A stretch of 64,000 nucleotides of DNA from the NCBI GenBank assembly GCA_023384675.1, contig JAHDVK010000006.1, positions 186,001-250,000 on the forward strand. Reading direction: 5' to 3'. The stretch comes from Bryobacteraceae bacterium. GTDB lineage: Bacteria; Acidobacteriota; Terriglobia; Bryobacterales; Bryobacteraceae. Numbering within the stretch: the first letter of the stretch is position 1; every line of letters begins with the position of its first letter. The notes under the pieces are model-generated. The model saw only the letters and a list, made by a program, of their open reading frames with translations. It searched no databases and was not told the origin of the DNA. The position numbers and the translations under genes are program-made. Below, one piece after another: positions 34,076-43,470 of the stretch.

Positions 34076-35863
34076 GGCAAGGCCCGCGCGCAGTTTCGCG
34101 GCGGCCGCGGCGCCGACGGCCGCGCGGAGTTCGTCCTCCTCCGCCTGCTTCACCGCGGCAAGGCTGCCGAAGCGCTTCAACAGTTTTTCCACCGTGCGCG
34201 GCCCGATGCCCGGAATCGCGTTCAGTTCGCTGGTGAACGTGCGGGCGTCGCGCCGCGCGCGATGGAAGGTGACGGCGAAACGGTGCGCCTCGTCGCGGAT
34301 CATCTGCACAAGGTGGAGGACGGGATTGCGGTGGTCGAGAATGACGGGTTCGTCCTCCGCGCCATAGACGTAGAGGATCTCTTCGCGTTTGGCGATGGAA
34401 GCGAGGGGCATGTTGAGAATGCCGAGCGATTCCAGAGCCTGCGCCGCAGCATGGAGCTGCCCGATTCCGCCGTCGATCAGCACCAGCCCGGGCATCGGCT
34501 TGCCTTCGTCGCGAAGACGCCGATAGCGGCGCGTCACCACCTCGCGCATGGAGGCGAAATCGTCGTTGCCCGCGACGGTCTTGATGAGGAACTTGCGGTA
34601 GTCGGCCTTCTTCATCCGGCCGTTCTCCCACACCACCATTGAAGCCACTTGATCCGTGCCCTGCAGGTGAGAGATGTCGAAGCATTCGATGCGGCGGGGC
34701 GGCTCATCAAGTGCGAGGGCGTCCTGAAGGGCTCCGGCGATGGCGGCGGAGGTGGGCTTGAGCACGCGGAAGCGCTGTTCAAAGCTGTGGCGGGCGTTCG
34801 AGCCGACGAGCGCGAGCAGCGCTTTTTTCTGGCCGCGCTGCGGCGTGTGGATCTCCACCTTGCGGCCGCGGCGTTCCGCGAGCAGATCTTCCAGCGGCTC
34901 GCGCTCCTCGAGTTCCACGGGGAGGTGGATCACGGCGGGCACGGGCTGGCCCGCGGTATAGACCTGCATAAGCAGCGTGGTGAAGAATTCGCCGGGGTCA
35001 AACTCCTCGAGTTCCTCCCAGAAGAATTCGCGCCGGTCCACGATGCGCGCGCCGCGGAGATGGAAGAGATTGACGGCGACCAGCGGCGGTTCGGCGTGAA
35101 AGGAGTAGATGTCGGTGTCGTCGCCGGAGGTGGCGGCCATCTTCTGCTTCTGCTCCATCTCCTCGACGGTGCGGATCAGGTCGCGCAGCGCGGCGGCGCG
35201 TTCGAAGGCCATCTCCGCGGAGGCCTGCGCCATTTGCGCGCGGAGTTCGGCGGCGAGATCGCGGTGGCGGCCTTCGAGGAACTGCCGGACGAGGCGCACG
35301 CGCGCGCCGTGCGCTTCGGGCGTCGTCAGACCTTGCGCGCAAGGGCCGAGGCAGCGGTGGATATGGTATTCGAGGCAGGGATGGGTGTGGGTGCGGTTCA
35401 GGTCCACCTTGCAGGAGGGCACCTGGAAGTGGCGGTGGATGAAGCGTACGAGGCGGTAGGCGAGGTTGCCGGGGAAGTAGGGGCCGAAGTAGTGGGCGCC
35501 ATCCTTGCGCAGGCGGCGGGTGACATAGACGCGCGGGTAGGTTTCGCTGGTGAGCTTGATGTAGGGGTAGGTCTTGTCGTCGCGCAGGAGGACGTTGAAG
35601 CGCGGCTGGTATTGCTTGATGAGGTTGTTTTCGAGGGCGAGGGCTTCTTTTTCGTTGTCGACGAGGATGTAGTGGATGTCGGCGGCGTGCGCGATGAGCG
35701 AGGAGGTCTTGCGTTCGGCGAGCTTGTCCTCGCTGAAATAGCTGCGGACGCGGTGGCGAAGCGCCTTGGCCTTGCCGACGTAGAGCACCTTGCCTGCGGC
35801 GTCCTTGAACAGGTACACGCCGGGCTCGACAGGCAATTGGGCGGCGCGTTCACGGAGGTCCAT
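34034..35863 (-). CDS. uvrC: Excinuclease ABC subunit UvrC
   Basis: 609 residues. GIY-YIG nuclease domain at the N-terminus (PGVYLFKDAAGKVLYVGKAK), Cys-containing segment HPCLEYHIHRCLGPC, UVR motif ~204-240, RNase H-like nuclease domain (ECFDISHLQGTDQVASMVV, LVLIDGGIGQL, DEAHRFAVTFHR) and C-terminal helix-hairpin-helix (LNAIPGIGPRTVEKLL). It makes both incisions in nucleotide excision repair. No Shine-Dalgarno precedes ATG 35863. Its 3' end overlaps the convergent phosphoesterase gene. Confidence 0.97.
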   Translation of the reverse strand: MDLRERAAQLPVEPGVYLFKDAAGKVLYVGKAKALRHRVRSYFSEDKLAERKTSSLIAHAADIHYILVDNEKEALALENNLIKQYQPRFNVLLRDDKTYPYIKLTSETYPRVYVTRRLRKDGAHYFGPYFPGNLAYRLVRFIHRHFQVPSCKVDLNRTHTHPCLEYHIHRCLGPCAQGLTTPEAHGARVRLVRQFLEGRHRDLAAELRAQMAQASAEMAFERAAALRDLIRTVEEMEQKQKMAATSGDDTDIYSFHAEPPLVAVNLFHLRGARIVDRREFFWEELEEFDPGEFFTTLLMQVYTAGQPVPAVIHLPVELEEREPLEDLLAERRGRKVEIHTPQRGQKKALLALVGSNARHSFEQRFRVLKPTSAAIAGALQDALALDEPPRRIECFDISHLQGTDQVASMVVWENGRMKKADYRKFLIKTVAGNDDFASMREVVTRRYRRLRDEGKPMPGLVLIDGGIGQLHAAAQALESLGILNMPLASIAKREEILYVYGAEDEPVILDHRNPVLHLVQMIRDEAHRFAVTFHRARRDARTFTSELNAIPGIGPRTVEKLLKRFGSLAAVKQAEEDELRAAVGAAAAAKLRAGLASLAVGEPGGEKVR

Positions 35864-35876
35864 CGGCGGGGGCTTC

Positions 35877-35882
35877 TATAAT
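35877..35882 (+). promoter_or_regulatory. -10 box TATAAT, leaderless start candidate
   Basis: A perfect TATAAT ends six bases before GTG 35889, so transcription would begin at or next to the start codon. The divergent uvrC starts only 25 bases away. No good -35 sequence stands 16-18 bases upstream (the region is inside uvrC), so the call rests on the -10 hexamer and the lack of a Shine-Dalgarno. Confidence 0.5.
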
Positions 35883-35888
35883 TGAATT

Positions 35889-36317
35889 GTGACACGGCTT
35901 TTCGCAGCGCTTGTGTTGGTGGGGCTGTTTGCGGCGGCCCCGGCGCAGCCACCGCCGCGTCCCGCGCCCGAGGGCCCGCGCGAATCGGAGCTCAGGGAAG
36001 AGGACGAGAGCCTCAGCAAGCCCTCCGATTACGTCTTCAACCCGATTCAGGCGATGGAGGAGATCAAAGTCGGCGACTTCTATTGGAAGAAGGGCAGCCA
36101 CAAGGCGGCCGCGCTGCGGTATCTCGAAGCGACGCGCTGGAATCCGGGCCTGGGCGATGCGTGGCTGAAGCTGGGCGAGGCGCGCGAGAAGTTGAAAGAG
36201 ATCGACGAGGCGCGCGAGGCTTACGAGAAGTACCTCGAGGTGGAACCGGACGGAAGGAAGTCCGCTTCGATTCGCCGCAAGGTTGAGCGCTGGGAGAAGC
36301 AGGCGCGCAAGAAATAG
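35889..36317 (+). CDS. Secreted TPR protein
   Basis: 142 residues from GTG 35889. Signal peptide TRLFAALVLVGLFAAAPAQ, a Pro/Glu-rich linker, then two to three tetratricopeptide helices pairs (KVGDFYWKKGSHKAAALRYLEA, DAWLKLGEAREKLKEIDEAREAYEKYLE) and a basic C-terminus. This resembles a shortened BamD/YfiO-like periplasmic TPR protein, but no lipobox Cys is present. It ends five bases before the convergent ABC ATPase gene. The partner is unknown. Confidence 0.8.
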   Translation: MTRLFAALVLVGLFAAAPAQPPPRPAPEGPRESELREEDESLSKPSDYVFNPIQAMEEIKVGDFYWKKGSHKAAALRYLEATRWNPGLGDAWLKLGEAREKLKEIDEAREAYEKYLEVEPDGRKSASIRRKVERWEKQARKK

Positions 36318-36321
36318 CGGG

Positions 36322-36994
<673 letters not shown>

Positions 36995-37002
<8 letters not shown>

Positions 37003-38089
37003 AGGCAAGCGCCTCGATCGCATCCTGGCGCGCCGCCCGCATACCCGGATACACCGCCCCGAGCAGGCTGGCGACCACGGCGATCAGCAGCGCGATCGGC
37101 CACCAGTCCACGACGATCACCGATTGCAGGTTCGCGCGGATCAGACTGTTGATCAGCGCATTCGCGCCGAAGGAAAGCGCCAGCCCCGCGAGCCAGCCGC
37201 CGAAGGCCAGCAGCAGCGTTTCGCGTACGATGATCCTCAGGATATCGGGCGGCGACGCCCCCAGCGCCTTCAGAATGCCGATTTCGCGCGTCCGTTCGAG
37301 CACCGAAGTGTACATCGTCAGGCCGACGACTAGAAAACCGATGACGATCGACAGCCCGATGATGACGTAGATGAACGCCCGCAGTCCCGGGATGTTGTTG
37401 ACGTTGAACATTGAGACGAACTCTTCGATCGAGAGGATGGTGTAGTCCTCCAGGTTCTTCTTCAGTGCCGCGATGACGGCTTCGGTCTTCCCGGGGTCGC
37501 TCAATTTCAAATAAGCCTGGGAGATCTTGCCGGTATTGCCGGTCAATTCCTGCAGCGTCGTGATCGGCACGAACAGCCGGGCCAACTTGCCCGCTTCCAC
37601 GATGCCGCACACCCGGTAATCGTGGTTGAGAATGCTCACGATATCGCCCACCTTCTTCTTGGTTTGCTGGGCGTACCACTCGTCGATGATCAGATCGTCG
37701 GGACCGGCGAACGAACCGCCGGACAAGTATTTGAACTGGCCCGAAAGTGCGATGAATTGATCGAGGTCAATCCCGGTGACGGTCGATACTCCACCAATCG
37801 GAATGACGAGTGTGCCGGCGGCGCTTGTCACGTGCTCCTGTTTGCGGAAGTACTCGAGGATCTTCACCGGCATCGACGCGCCGGAGAGCGTGATCGCCGA
37901 GGCTCCCGGCGGCTTGATCCAGACATCGGCGCCGACGCCGCGCGCACGCGTTACGGAATCCTCGAGCATGCCGCGGGAAATGCCCACCACGGTGAGAATC
38001 ATCGTCACCTGAAAGCCGATGGAGAGCGCGCTAAGAAGAGTACGCAGGCGGCGGTGCTTCAGGTTTTCGAGTACAAGACGATTAATCAA
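36995..38089 (-). CDS. FtsX-fold ABC transporter permease (MacB/DevC type)
   Basis: 364 residues from TTG 38089, the only start that gives the usual [22 protein letters not shown]-terminus; AAGGAA lies about 13 bases upstream. One N-terminal membrane helix, a large periplasmic domain (~40-235) and three C-terminal helices ([54 protein letters not shown]) give the four-helix FtsX topology. [18 protein letters not shown] is the family signature. It pairs with the ATPase gene downstream. Confidence 0.88.
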
Positions 38090-38144
38090 ACCGGGCGCAT
38101 TCCTTCCCGTGTATGGGGTTCAAACCCCATTGTAACTCGCGGAC

Positions 38145-39167
38145 TCATTGAATTTCGATAAACAGCCTCAACGCCGCCTCTATTAGGTGAATCGTGAGCG
38201 CGGCGCCGCAGCCCGGCGCGCCATGCAAACCCAGGCCCAGATGCGGCTCCACACCCAGCGTGCTCAACAGCAGGCCGTGGGCCGCGTCGCCATTGTGCTG
38301 CGCGAAGATCGCGGCGTCGAGCGAATCGGGACTCAACGACCGCGCCAGCAGCGCCGCCACGCCTTCCACATAGCCGTCGACCACGACCGGCAAACGGTTG
38401 GCCGCCGCGCCCAGCAAAAAGCCGGTCATCGCGGCGATCTCCGCTCCACCCAGACAGCGGATTACGCCCACGGGCGTCACGGTTTCGGCCGAATGGCGGG
38501 CCAGCGCGGTGCGGACCGCGGCCACCGACCGGCGCCACGCGGCATCCGGCAGCGCCCGGGGCCGGGCCACAGTCTCTGCCGCGTCTCGCGCCGTGATCGC
38601 GGAAAATGCCGCCGCCGCCGCGACCGCCGCACCCGAACTGATCGACGACAAGCCCACGACGTCGAAACGGGCCGCGGCTTCCGCGGCCAGGGCAAGGCCC
38701 GTATCCATGGCTTGCGCTGCCTGTTGGGCAGTGAGCGCGGGCGCCTTGGTGATGTTCTGCGATCCCGGCGCGCACACCAATTCCAGGGCGCCGGGCGGAT
38801 GCGGCCCGGCCAGACCGGTATTCACCGTGACCGGGTCGATCGCATAGTGCCGGCACAGGATCGCCCCCGGCGCGCCGCCGCGAACGAATTGCGCCACCTC
38901 CCGGGCCGTGGCATCGGCCAACCCGCCCGTCACCCCTTCTTCCACCACCTGCTGGTCGCCGCAGAAAACGTACAGGCCCTTGCGGTGCAGCGCCGGCGCC
39001 GCCGTGCCACGCACCATCGCGTAGTGCAGCACCAGATCTTCCAGCCGGCCCAGCGCAGCCTCGGGCATCGGCAGCGCATCCCAGCGCCTCAGCACGCCCT
39101 CGGCCACGTCCCGGTTCAGCAGCGGAACGATCCGGTCCAGGGTATCGCGGAGTCGGGGACTGATCAT
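38145..39167 (-). CDS. CobT-like protein lacking the catalytic glutamates
   Basis: 340 residues that align along their length with CobT (nicotinate-nucleotide:dimethylbenzimidazole phosphoribosyltransferase): ALGRLEDLVLHYA, VFCGDQQVVEEGV, GGAEIAAMTGFLLGAA, PVVVDGYVEG and GVEPHLGLGL. Yet the catalytic motif RLGEGSGAAL of Salmonella CobT reads HGAPGCGAAL here, putting Pro318 where Glu317 belongs. GEMGIGNT reads SSISSGAA, so Glu174 becomes Ser, and DHG reads DQQ. Ordinary CobT activity is therefore doubtful. It is 25 bases after the CobU-like gene. It may bind a corrinoid-loop base or NaMN without the usual chemistry. Confidence 0.75.
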   Translation of the reverse strand: MISPRLRDTLDRIVPLLNRDVAEGVLRRWDALPMPEAALGRLEDLVLHYAMVRGTAAPALHRKGLYVFCGDQQVVEEGVTGGLADATAREVAQFVRGGAPGAILCRHYAIDPVTVNTGLAGPHPPGALELVCAPGSQNITKAPALTAQQAAQAMDTGLALAAEAAARFDVVGLSSISSGAAVAAAAAFSAITARDAAETVARPRALPDAAWRRSVAAVRTALARHSAETVTPVGVIRCLGGAEIAAMTGFLLGAAANRLPVVVDGYVEGVAALLARSLSPDSLDAAIFAQHNGDAAHGLLLSTLGVEPHLGLGLHGAPGCGAALTIHLIEAALRLFIEIQ

Positions 39168-39192
39168 GTGGATGTGGCCCTTCGCCGCCGGT

Positions 39193-39702
39193 TCAACGAA
39201 TCCGCTTCGGGACGCCGAAGACCATCCAGTACAGCCGCGCGCTCGCCTCGGCCACCTGCCGGTTGATGAGCCCGGCCATGCGCCGCATCGCCCGCGATTC
39301 CTCGCTGTCCACGGGAAAGCCGAAGTCCACGTCGGAGGTGACCACGACCAATTCGGCGGGGCAGGTTTTCGCTAACTCCAGCAGTTCGGCCGCCTCGGCT
39401 TCCGGATCGCGCCCGCCCGCCATCATGAGGTTGGCAACCCACACGGTCAGGTCGTCGATCACGATGGCGTCGTAGCGCGCTCCCTGGTCGCGCACCACCT
39501 GATTGATGTTGAGCGGCTCCTCGCTGGTCACGAAACCTCCGCCGCGGTCGGCCTGCGCCGCCGCCACCTTCTCGCGCGCTTCGTCATCGCCGGGGGTGAG
39601 CGTGGCAATGAAGCCCAGCCGCGCTCCATGAGAACGGGCGAGCGCCAGGGCATACCTGGACTTGCCGCTGCGGCGGCCGCCTCCTACCACTGCTAGAGCC
39701 AT
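39193..39702 (-). CDS. CobU-like protein without the guanylylated histidine
   Basis: 169 residues, the usual CobU length. P-loop GGGRRSGKSRYA is intact and IATLTPGDDEARE aligns with the CobU nucleotide region. The segment that in CobU carries the His that becomes guanylylated (RIARHRADRP type) reads KVAAAQADRG, placing Ala49 at the His position. DCLT reads DDLT and the NEVG motif reads SDVD. CobU normally phosphorylates adenosylcobinamide and attaches GMP; loss of the His argues against the second step. ATG 39702 lies 10 bases inside the end of btuC, so it is co-translated with the importer. Confidence 0.75.
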   Translation of the reverse strand: MALAVVGGGRRSGKSRYALALARSHGARLGFIATLTPGDDEAREKVAAAQADRGGGFVTSEEPLNINQVVRDQGARYDAIVIDDLTVWVANLMMAGGRDPEAEAAELLELAKTCPAELVVVTSDVDFGFPVDSEESRAMRRMAGLINRQVAEASARLYWMVFGVPKRIR

Positions 39703-40697
39703 AGACTTTTCTTCTTCCCTCTTAACAATGCGATGAAGAAGGGGCCGCCGACAAGCGCCGTCAGGACGCTCACCGGGATCTCGACAGTGAAGAGCGTCCT
39801 CGCCGCGGTGTCGCACACGATCAGAAACGCCGCCCCCATCAGAAACGACGCGGGCATCAGCAGGCGATGGTCCCCGCCCAGCCGCAACCGCAGCGCGTGG
39901 GGCACCAGAAGGCCCACGAAGCCGATCGGTCCGGTCACCGCCGTGACGGATGCGGTCAACAGCGAGCCGGCCAGGTAGCCGCCCAACAGAAGCCGGTTCG
40001 GCGAAGCGCCGCGCGTGGCGGCCCACTCCTCGCCCACCGCCAGCAGATTCCAGTGCCGGGCATAGGCGCAAAGCCCCAGCGTCACCGGCAGAATCACGGC
40101 GGCCATCGCCGCTAACGCCGCATAGGGCAGCGGCTCGATTCCGCCCATCAGCCAGTGGACGATCGCGAAGCTCTGCCCGGCGGTGGCCGTGCTGTGCAGC
40201 AGCATGATCGCCGACATGACGATCGCGTTGATCGTCACGCCCGACAACAGCAGCGTGAACGAAGAGAGCCTGCGCCCCTCGGCCGAAATCGAAATTACGA
40301 TTGCCAGCACCGCCGCCGCGCCGGCAAACGCCGCCACCCACAACGCGGGAAAGCCGGCCACGCTTTGCCACCCAAACACGATCGCCAGCACGGCGCCCAG
40401 CGAAGCCCCCGAGGACACACCCAGCGTGAACGGAGTGGCGAGGGCGTCCCGCAACAGCGCCTGAAACAGCACACCCGCGGTGGCCAGCGCCCCGCCCGCG
40501 AGCCCTGCCAACAGGGCGCGCGGCCAGCGCACCGCGAAATACACCTGCGCGTCGGGCCACTCGCCCGCCCAGGCCTTGCGCAGGTCCAACGGGGCCGGGC
40601 CGGCCAGCGGGGCAAGCGACAAGATCAGAAGCAGCGCCAGCGCGGCCAGCAGAAGCACGCGGGCGGTACGGGCGGGAGTGACAGGCGCGATCGTCAT
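39693..40697 (-). CDS. btuC: Cobalamin/iron-chelate ABC permease (FecCD/BtuC family)
   Basis: 334 residues from ATG 40697, overlapping the btuD stop as ATGA; a longer reading upstream is rejected. About ten membrane helices are visible. Family motifs are RWPRALLAGLAGGALATAGVLFQALLRDALATP, TLGVSSGASLGAVLA, LLSGVTINAIVMSAIMLL and GPIGFVGLLVPHALR. It forms the inner-membrane channel with BtuD and receives substrate from BtuF. A siderophore substrate is the alternative, but the neighbouring cob genes favour corrinoids. Confidence 0.88.
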   Translation of the reverse strand: MTIAPVTPARTARVLLLAALALLLILSLAPLAGPAPLDLRKAWAGEWPDAQVYFAVRWPRALLAGLAGGALATAGVLFQALLRDALATPFTLGVSSGASLGAVLAIVFGWQSVAGFPALWVAAFAGAAAVLAIVISISAEGRRLSSFTLLLSGVTINAIVMSAIMLLHSTATAGQSFAIVHWLMGGIEPLPYAALAAMAAVILPVTLGLCAYARHWNLLAVGEEWAATRGASPNRLLLGGYLAGSLLTASVTAVTGPIGFVGLLVPHALRLRLGGDHRLLMPASFLMGAAFLIVCDTAARTLFTVEIPVSVLTALVGGPFFIALLRGKKKSLWL

Positions 40698-41467
40698 GAG
40701 GAGAACGTGATCCAGGGCCGCCCGTCTGCTCGGGTCACCCATTCGGCCTCCACCTGGAAGATTTCGCGGATACGCGCGGCAGACAGAGCGTCGCATGGCA
40801 GCGCGTCGGCCATCAGCCGCCCGCGCTTCAAGGCCAGGACGCGGTGGGAAAAAGCCGCGGCCAGATTCAGATCGTGTGTCACAGCAATTACGAGCATCCG
40901 CTCTTCCTCGACGAGCGCGCGCAGCAGCCGGTAGATCGACAGTTGGTGCTCGAGATCGAGATAGGTCGTCGGTTCGTCCAGCAGCAGGGTTTCCGGCTCC
41001 TGCGCCAGCGCCGACGCGAGCACGACGCGCTGGCGCTCTCCGCCGCTCAGCGACCGGAAATCGCGGTGGCGGAATTCGAGCGTGCCCGTGAGCCGCAAGG
41101 CCCGCTCCACGGCGGCCCAGTCCGCGGAGGTTTCAAATAGTCCTCCCGCATAGGGCGTCCGCCCCATCAGCACCACCTGTTCGGCGGTGAACGGAAAGTC
41201 GAGCCGCAGCGCCTGGGGGACAAATGCCACGCTGCGCGCGAATGCCGCGCGGCGCCACCGGCTCACCGGCTTGCCACGGTACAGGCACTCGCCGGTAAAC
41301 CCTCGCCGCAAATTCGCCATGATGCCGAGAAGCGTCGATTTGCCCGCGCCGTTCGGCCCCGTCAGTGAGACCATCTCCGGGCCGGGGAAAGTGAGCGACA
41401 CGGACGACAGCACTTCGGCCGTGCCGTAGCGCATGGTCAGTGAGCGGGTCTCGAAGAACGGTTCCAT
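40694..41467 (-). CDS. btuD: Cobalamin/iron-chelate ABC ATPase (BtuD family)
   Basis: 257 residues. Walker A GPNGAGKST, Q-loop FVPQALRLDFPF, signature LSGGERQRVVLASAL, Walker B LLLDEPTTYLDL and switch His in VTHDLNLA are all intact. The QALRLDFPFTAEQVVLMGRTPY stretch is typical of the FepC/BtuD branch. It lies three bases after btuF and overlaps btuC. Confidence 0.9.
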   Translation of the reverse strand: MEPFFETRSLTMRYGTAEVLSSVSLTFPGPEMVSLTGPNGAGKSTLLGIMANLRRGFTGECLYRGKPVSRWRRAAFARSVAFVPQALRLDFPFTAEQVVLMGRTPYAGGLFETSADWAAVERALRLTGTLEFRHRDFRSLSGGERQRVVLASALAQEPETLLLDEPTTYLDLEHQLSIYRLLRALVEEERMLVIAVTHDLNLAAAFSHRVLALKRGRLMADALPCDALSAARIREIFQVEAEWVTRADGRPWITFSS

Positions 41468-41470
41468 CGG

Positions 41471-42340
41471 TTAACGGGACGCGGGATGCAGCATCCGGTG
41501 CAGCGCCCGGGCGGCTTCGGCCAGCCGGGGTCCGGGCGCGACGAACTGGTTCGAAGTCACATCGTACACCCGCTGATGCCGGACCGCCTTGAGATCCGGG
41601 AAATTCGCCCATAATTCGAGTTTCCGCCGCCGGGTTTCGGGCGTGGCAGGCCGGCCGTTCATATAGTCGCCCATGTCGAAGATCACGTCGGGATCCGCCG
41701 CCAGCACCTGTTCGAGCGAAATCTTCGGAAACGTGCCGCCACCGGCCGGGGCGGCGTTCCGTCCGCCCGCGGCGGTCAGTAACTCATCGAGATACGAGCC
41801 GTGGCCGGCTGCGAACATGCCCTGGAGAGTGCCGGGGGTCCGGTCGATGATGAACAGGGCAGAGACCGGCGGGCGTCCGGCAGTGGCTTTTCGCAGTTCC
41901 TCGAGTTCGGCCGCCAGCCGCCGAGCCAGGCGCACGCCTTCCTCCGTGGCGCCAGCGGCCCTGCCCGCCTTCCGGATCGAGGCAAGGATCTCCGCAACCG
42001 TATCGAGCTCCAGTTCTTCCACCTGCAACCCCACGCGGCGCAACTTCGCACCCAAATCGACCGGATTCCGGATGATGAACACGAGGTCCGGCCGCTGCGC
42101 CAGGATGCGCTCGAAATCGGGCTGGACAAACGTGCCGATCTTGGGCTTGGACTCCGCCTCGGGCGGGTAGCGGCAGAAGGTAGTGACGCCCACGACCTTC
42201 GGACCAAGCCCCAGCGCGTAGAGGATCTCCGTCACGCCCGGCGCCGTCGAAACGAGCCGTGCCGGCTGCGCCGAGGCCAGACCTGCCGCCGACAAAGTAA
42301 AGAAGAGAGCGCAGGACGCCAATTTCCCAGCCAAGGGCAT
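41471..42340 (-). CDS. btuF: Periplasmic corrinoid-binding protein (BtuF family)
   Basis: 289 residues from ATG 42340, with AGAGGTG directly upstream. Signal peptide (LASCALFFTLSAAGLASAQ). BtuF-type motifs are RLVSTAPGVTEILYALGLGPKVVGVTTFCRYP, KIGTFVQPDFERILAQRPDLVF, VDGL-like helix and ISLEQVLAADPDVIFDMGD. The two-lobed fold joined by one long helix binds cobalamin or cobinamide in family members. It follows cobD by five bases. Confidence 0.88.
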   Translation of the reverse strand: MPLAGKLASCALFFTLSAAGLASAQPARLVSTAPGVTEILYALGLGPKVVGVTTFCRYPPEAESKPKIGTFVQPDFERILAQRPDLVFIIRNPVDLGAKLRRVGLQVEELELDTVAEILASIRKAGRAAGATEEGVRLARRLAAELEELRKATAGRPPVSALFIIDRTPGTLQGMFAAGHGSYLDELLTAAGGRNAAPAGGGTFPKISLEQVLAADPDVIFDMGDYMNGRPATPETRRRKLELWANFPDLKAVRHQRVYDVTSNQFVAPGPRLAEAARALHRMLHPASR

Positions 42341-42345
42341 CACCT

Positions 42346-43362
42346 CTAGTCCCCGGCCTGGAAGAACTCCCTCGCCGCCTCGAGAAAGCGCTCGTTCTCC
42401 GGCCTGGTGCGAACCGCAAACCGGATCGCTTCTCCTTCCACGCCGGGCAGTCCCGTGCAGTCCCGCAGCAGGATCTTCCTGTCCAGAAACCAATCGCAGA
42501 TGGTGGCCGCGGGCCGGTCCGTCTGTGCGAACAGGAAGTTCGCCGTGGCTGGAAGGAAGCGCAAGCCGTCCAGCGGCTCGAACTGCTCCAGCAGGAACGA
42601 CCTTTCCGTTTCAATGAGTTCCCGGGTTCGTTCCGCGTGTTCCGGGTCCGCGAGCGCAGCGCGCGCCGCCGCTTCGGCGAGCGCGTTCACCTGCCAGGGC
42701 TCCCGTTTGCGCCGGAGCCGCTGCATCCAGTCGCCCGAGCCGACCAGCGCACCGATGCGCAGTCCCGGCAGGGCGTGGAATTTGGAGAGAGACCGCAACA
42801 CCAGCACATTCGGATGCGTCGCGCAGGAAGTCACTGCCGATGGGAGCCGCGTAAATTCAATGAAGCTCTCGTCGATCAGCACCGGCCCTTCCCTGGCGGC
42901 GATGGTCCGCCGGATCACCTCCTCGGGAAACGCTTCGCCGGTCGGATTCACCGGCTGCGATAAGACCAGCAGGCCCCGGCTGGGCCAACCCTCCGGATCG
43001 TCCAGACTCAACCTGAGCGCATGGGGAAACGCGCGGTAGAACTCGCTCCACACCGGCGTCACCAGCGACACCGGCCCCTGCCAGCCGGCGCGCGCCACGA
43101 AATGAACCAGTTCGGTCGCGCCCGAACCCGCCAAGACGGCGCTCGCATCCACTTTCCACGCCCCCCCCAAAGCCTCTTCCAGCCCGGAAGGCTCTTGACC
43201 CGGATAGTGGGCAATCCGGTCTAATGCCGCATCCAAAGCGGGGCGCACCGCCGGAGAAGGGCCGAGCGGATTAATGCTTGCGCTCAGGTCGAGCAGTTCC
43301 CGCCAATCCCATCCGCGCTCCTGGGCGACCGCAAACAGGTTCCCACCATGCTTAATGATCAA
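42346..43362 (-). CDS. cobD: CobD-like PLP-dependent decarboxylase/aminotransferase
   Basis: 338 residues from TTG 43362, supported by GGAGG six bases upstream. HGGNL near the N-terminus and ASINPLGPSPAV are typical of CobD/CobC, the L-threonine-O-3-phosphate decarboxylase that makes aminopropanol phosphate for the nucleotide loop. PLP residues look intact: QPVNPTGE, VLIDESFIEF and RSLSKFHALPGLRIG with the Schiff-base Lys. Histidinol-phosphate aminotransferase is the close relative, but the cluster favours CobD. It is 108 bases downstream of the CobQ-like gene. Confidence 0.85.
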   Translation of the reverse strand: MIIKHGGNLFAVAQERGWDWRELLDLSASINPLGPSPAVRPALDAALDRIAHYPGQEPSGLEEALGGAWKVDASAVLAGSGATELVHFVARAGWQGPVSLVTPVWSEFYRAFPHALRLSLDDPEGWPSRGLLVLSQPVNPTGEAFPEEVIRRTIAAREGPVLIDESFIEFTRLPSAVTSCATHPNVLVLRSLSKFHALPGLRIGALVGSGDWMQRLRRKREPWQVNALAEAAARAALADPEHAERTRELIETERSFLLEQFEPLDGLRFLPATANFLFAQTDRPAATICDWFLDRKILLRDCTGLPGVEGEAIRFAVRTRPENERFLEAAREFFQAGD

Positions 43363-43470
43363 CCGATGCCTCCACGAAGTGGCCGGCGCGGGCGGCGGCG
43401 CATCGGAGGCGCGGCAGCCGGCGCGGCATGGCGGCGCACGGTGAGCCCGCGCGCCATCCTGTTCCTCATC

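Noticed and set aside
39693-40796. Extended N-terminus for BtuC
   Set aside because: It would overlap btuD by about 100 bases; ATG 40697 gives the regular ATGA overlap and normal family length.
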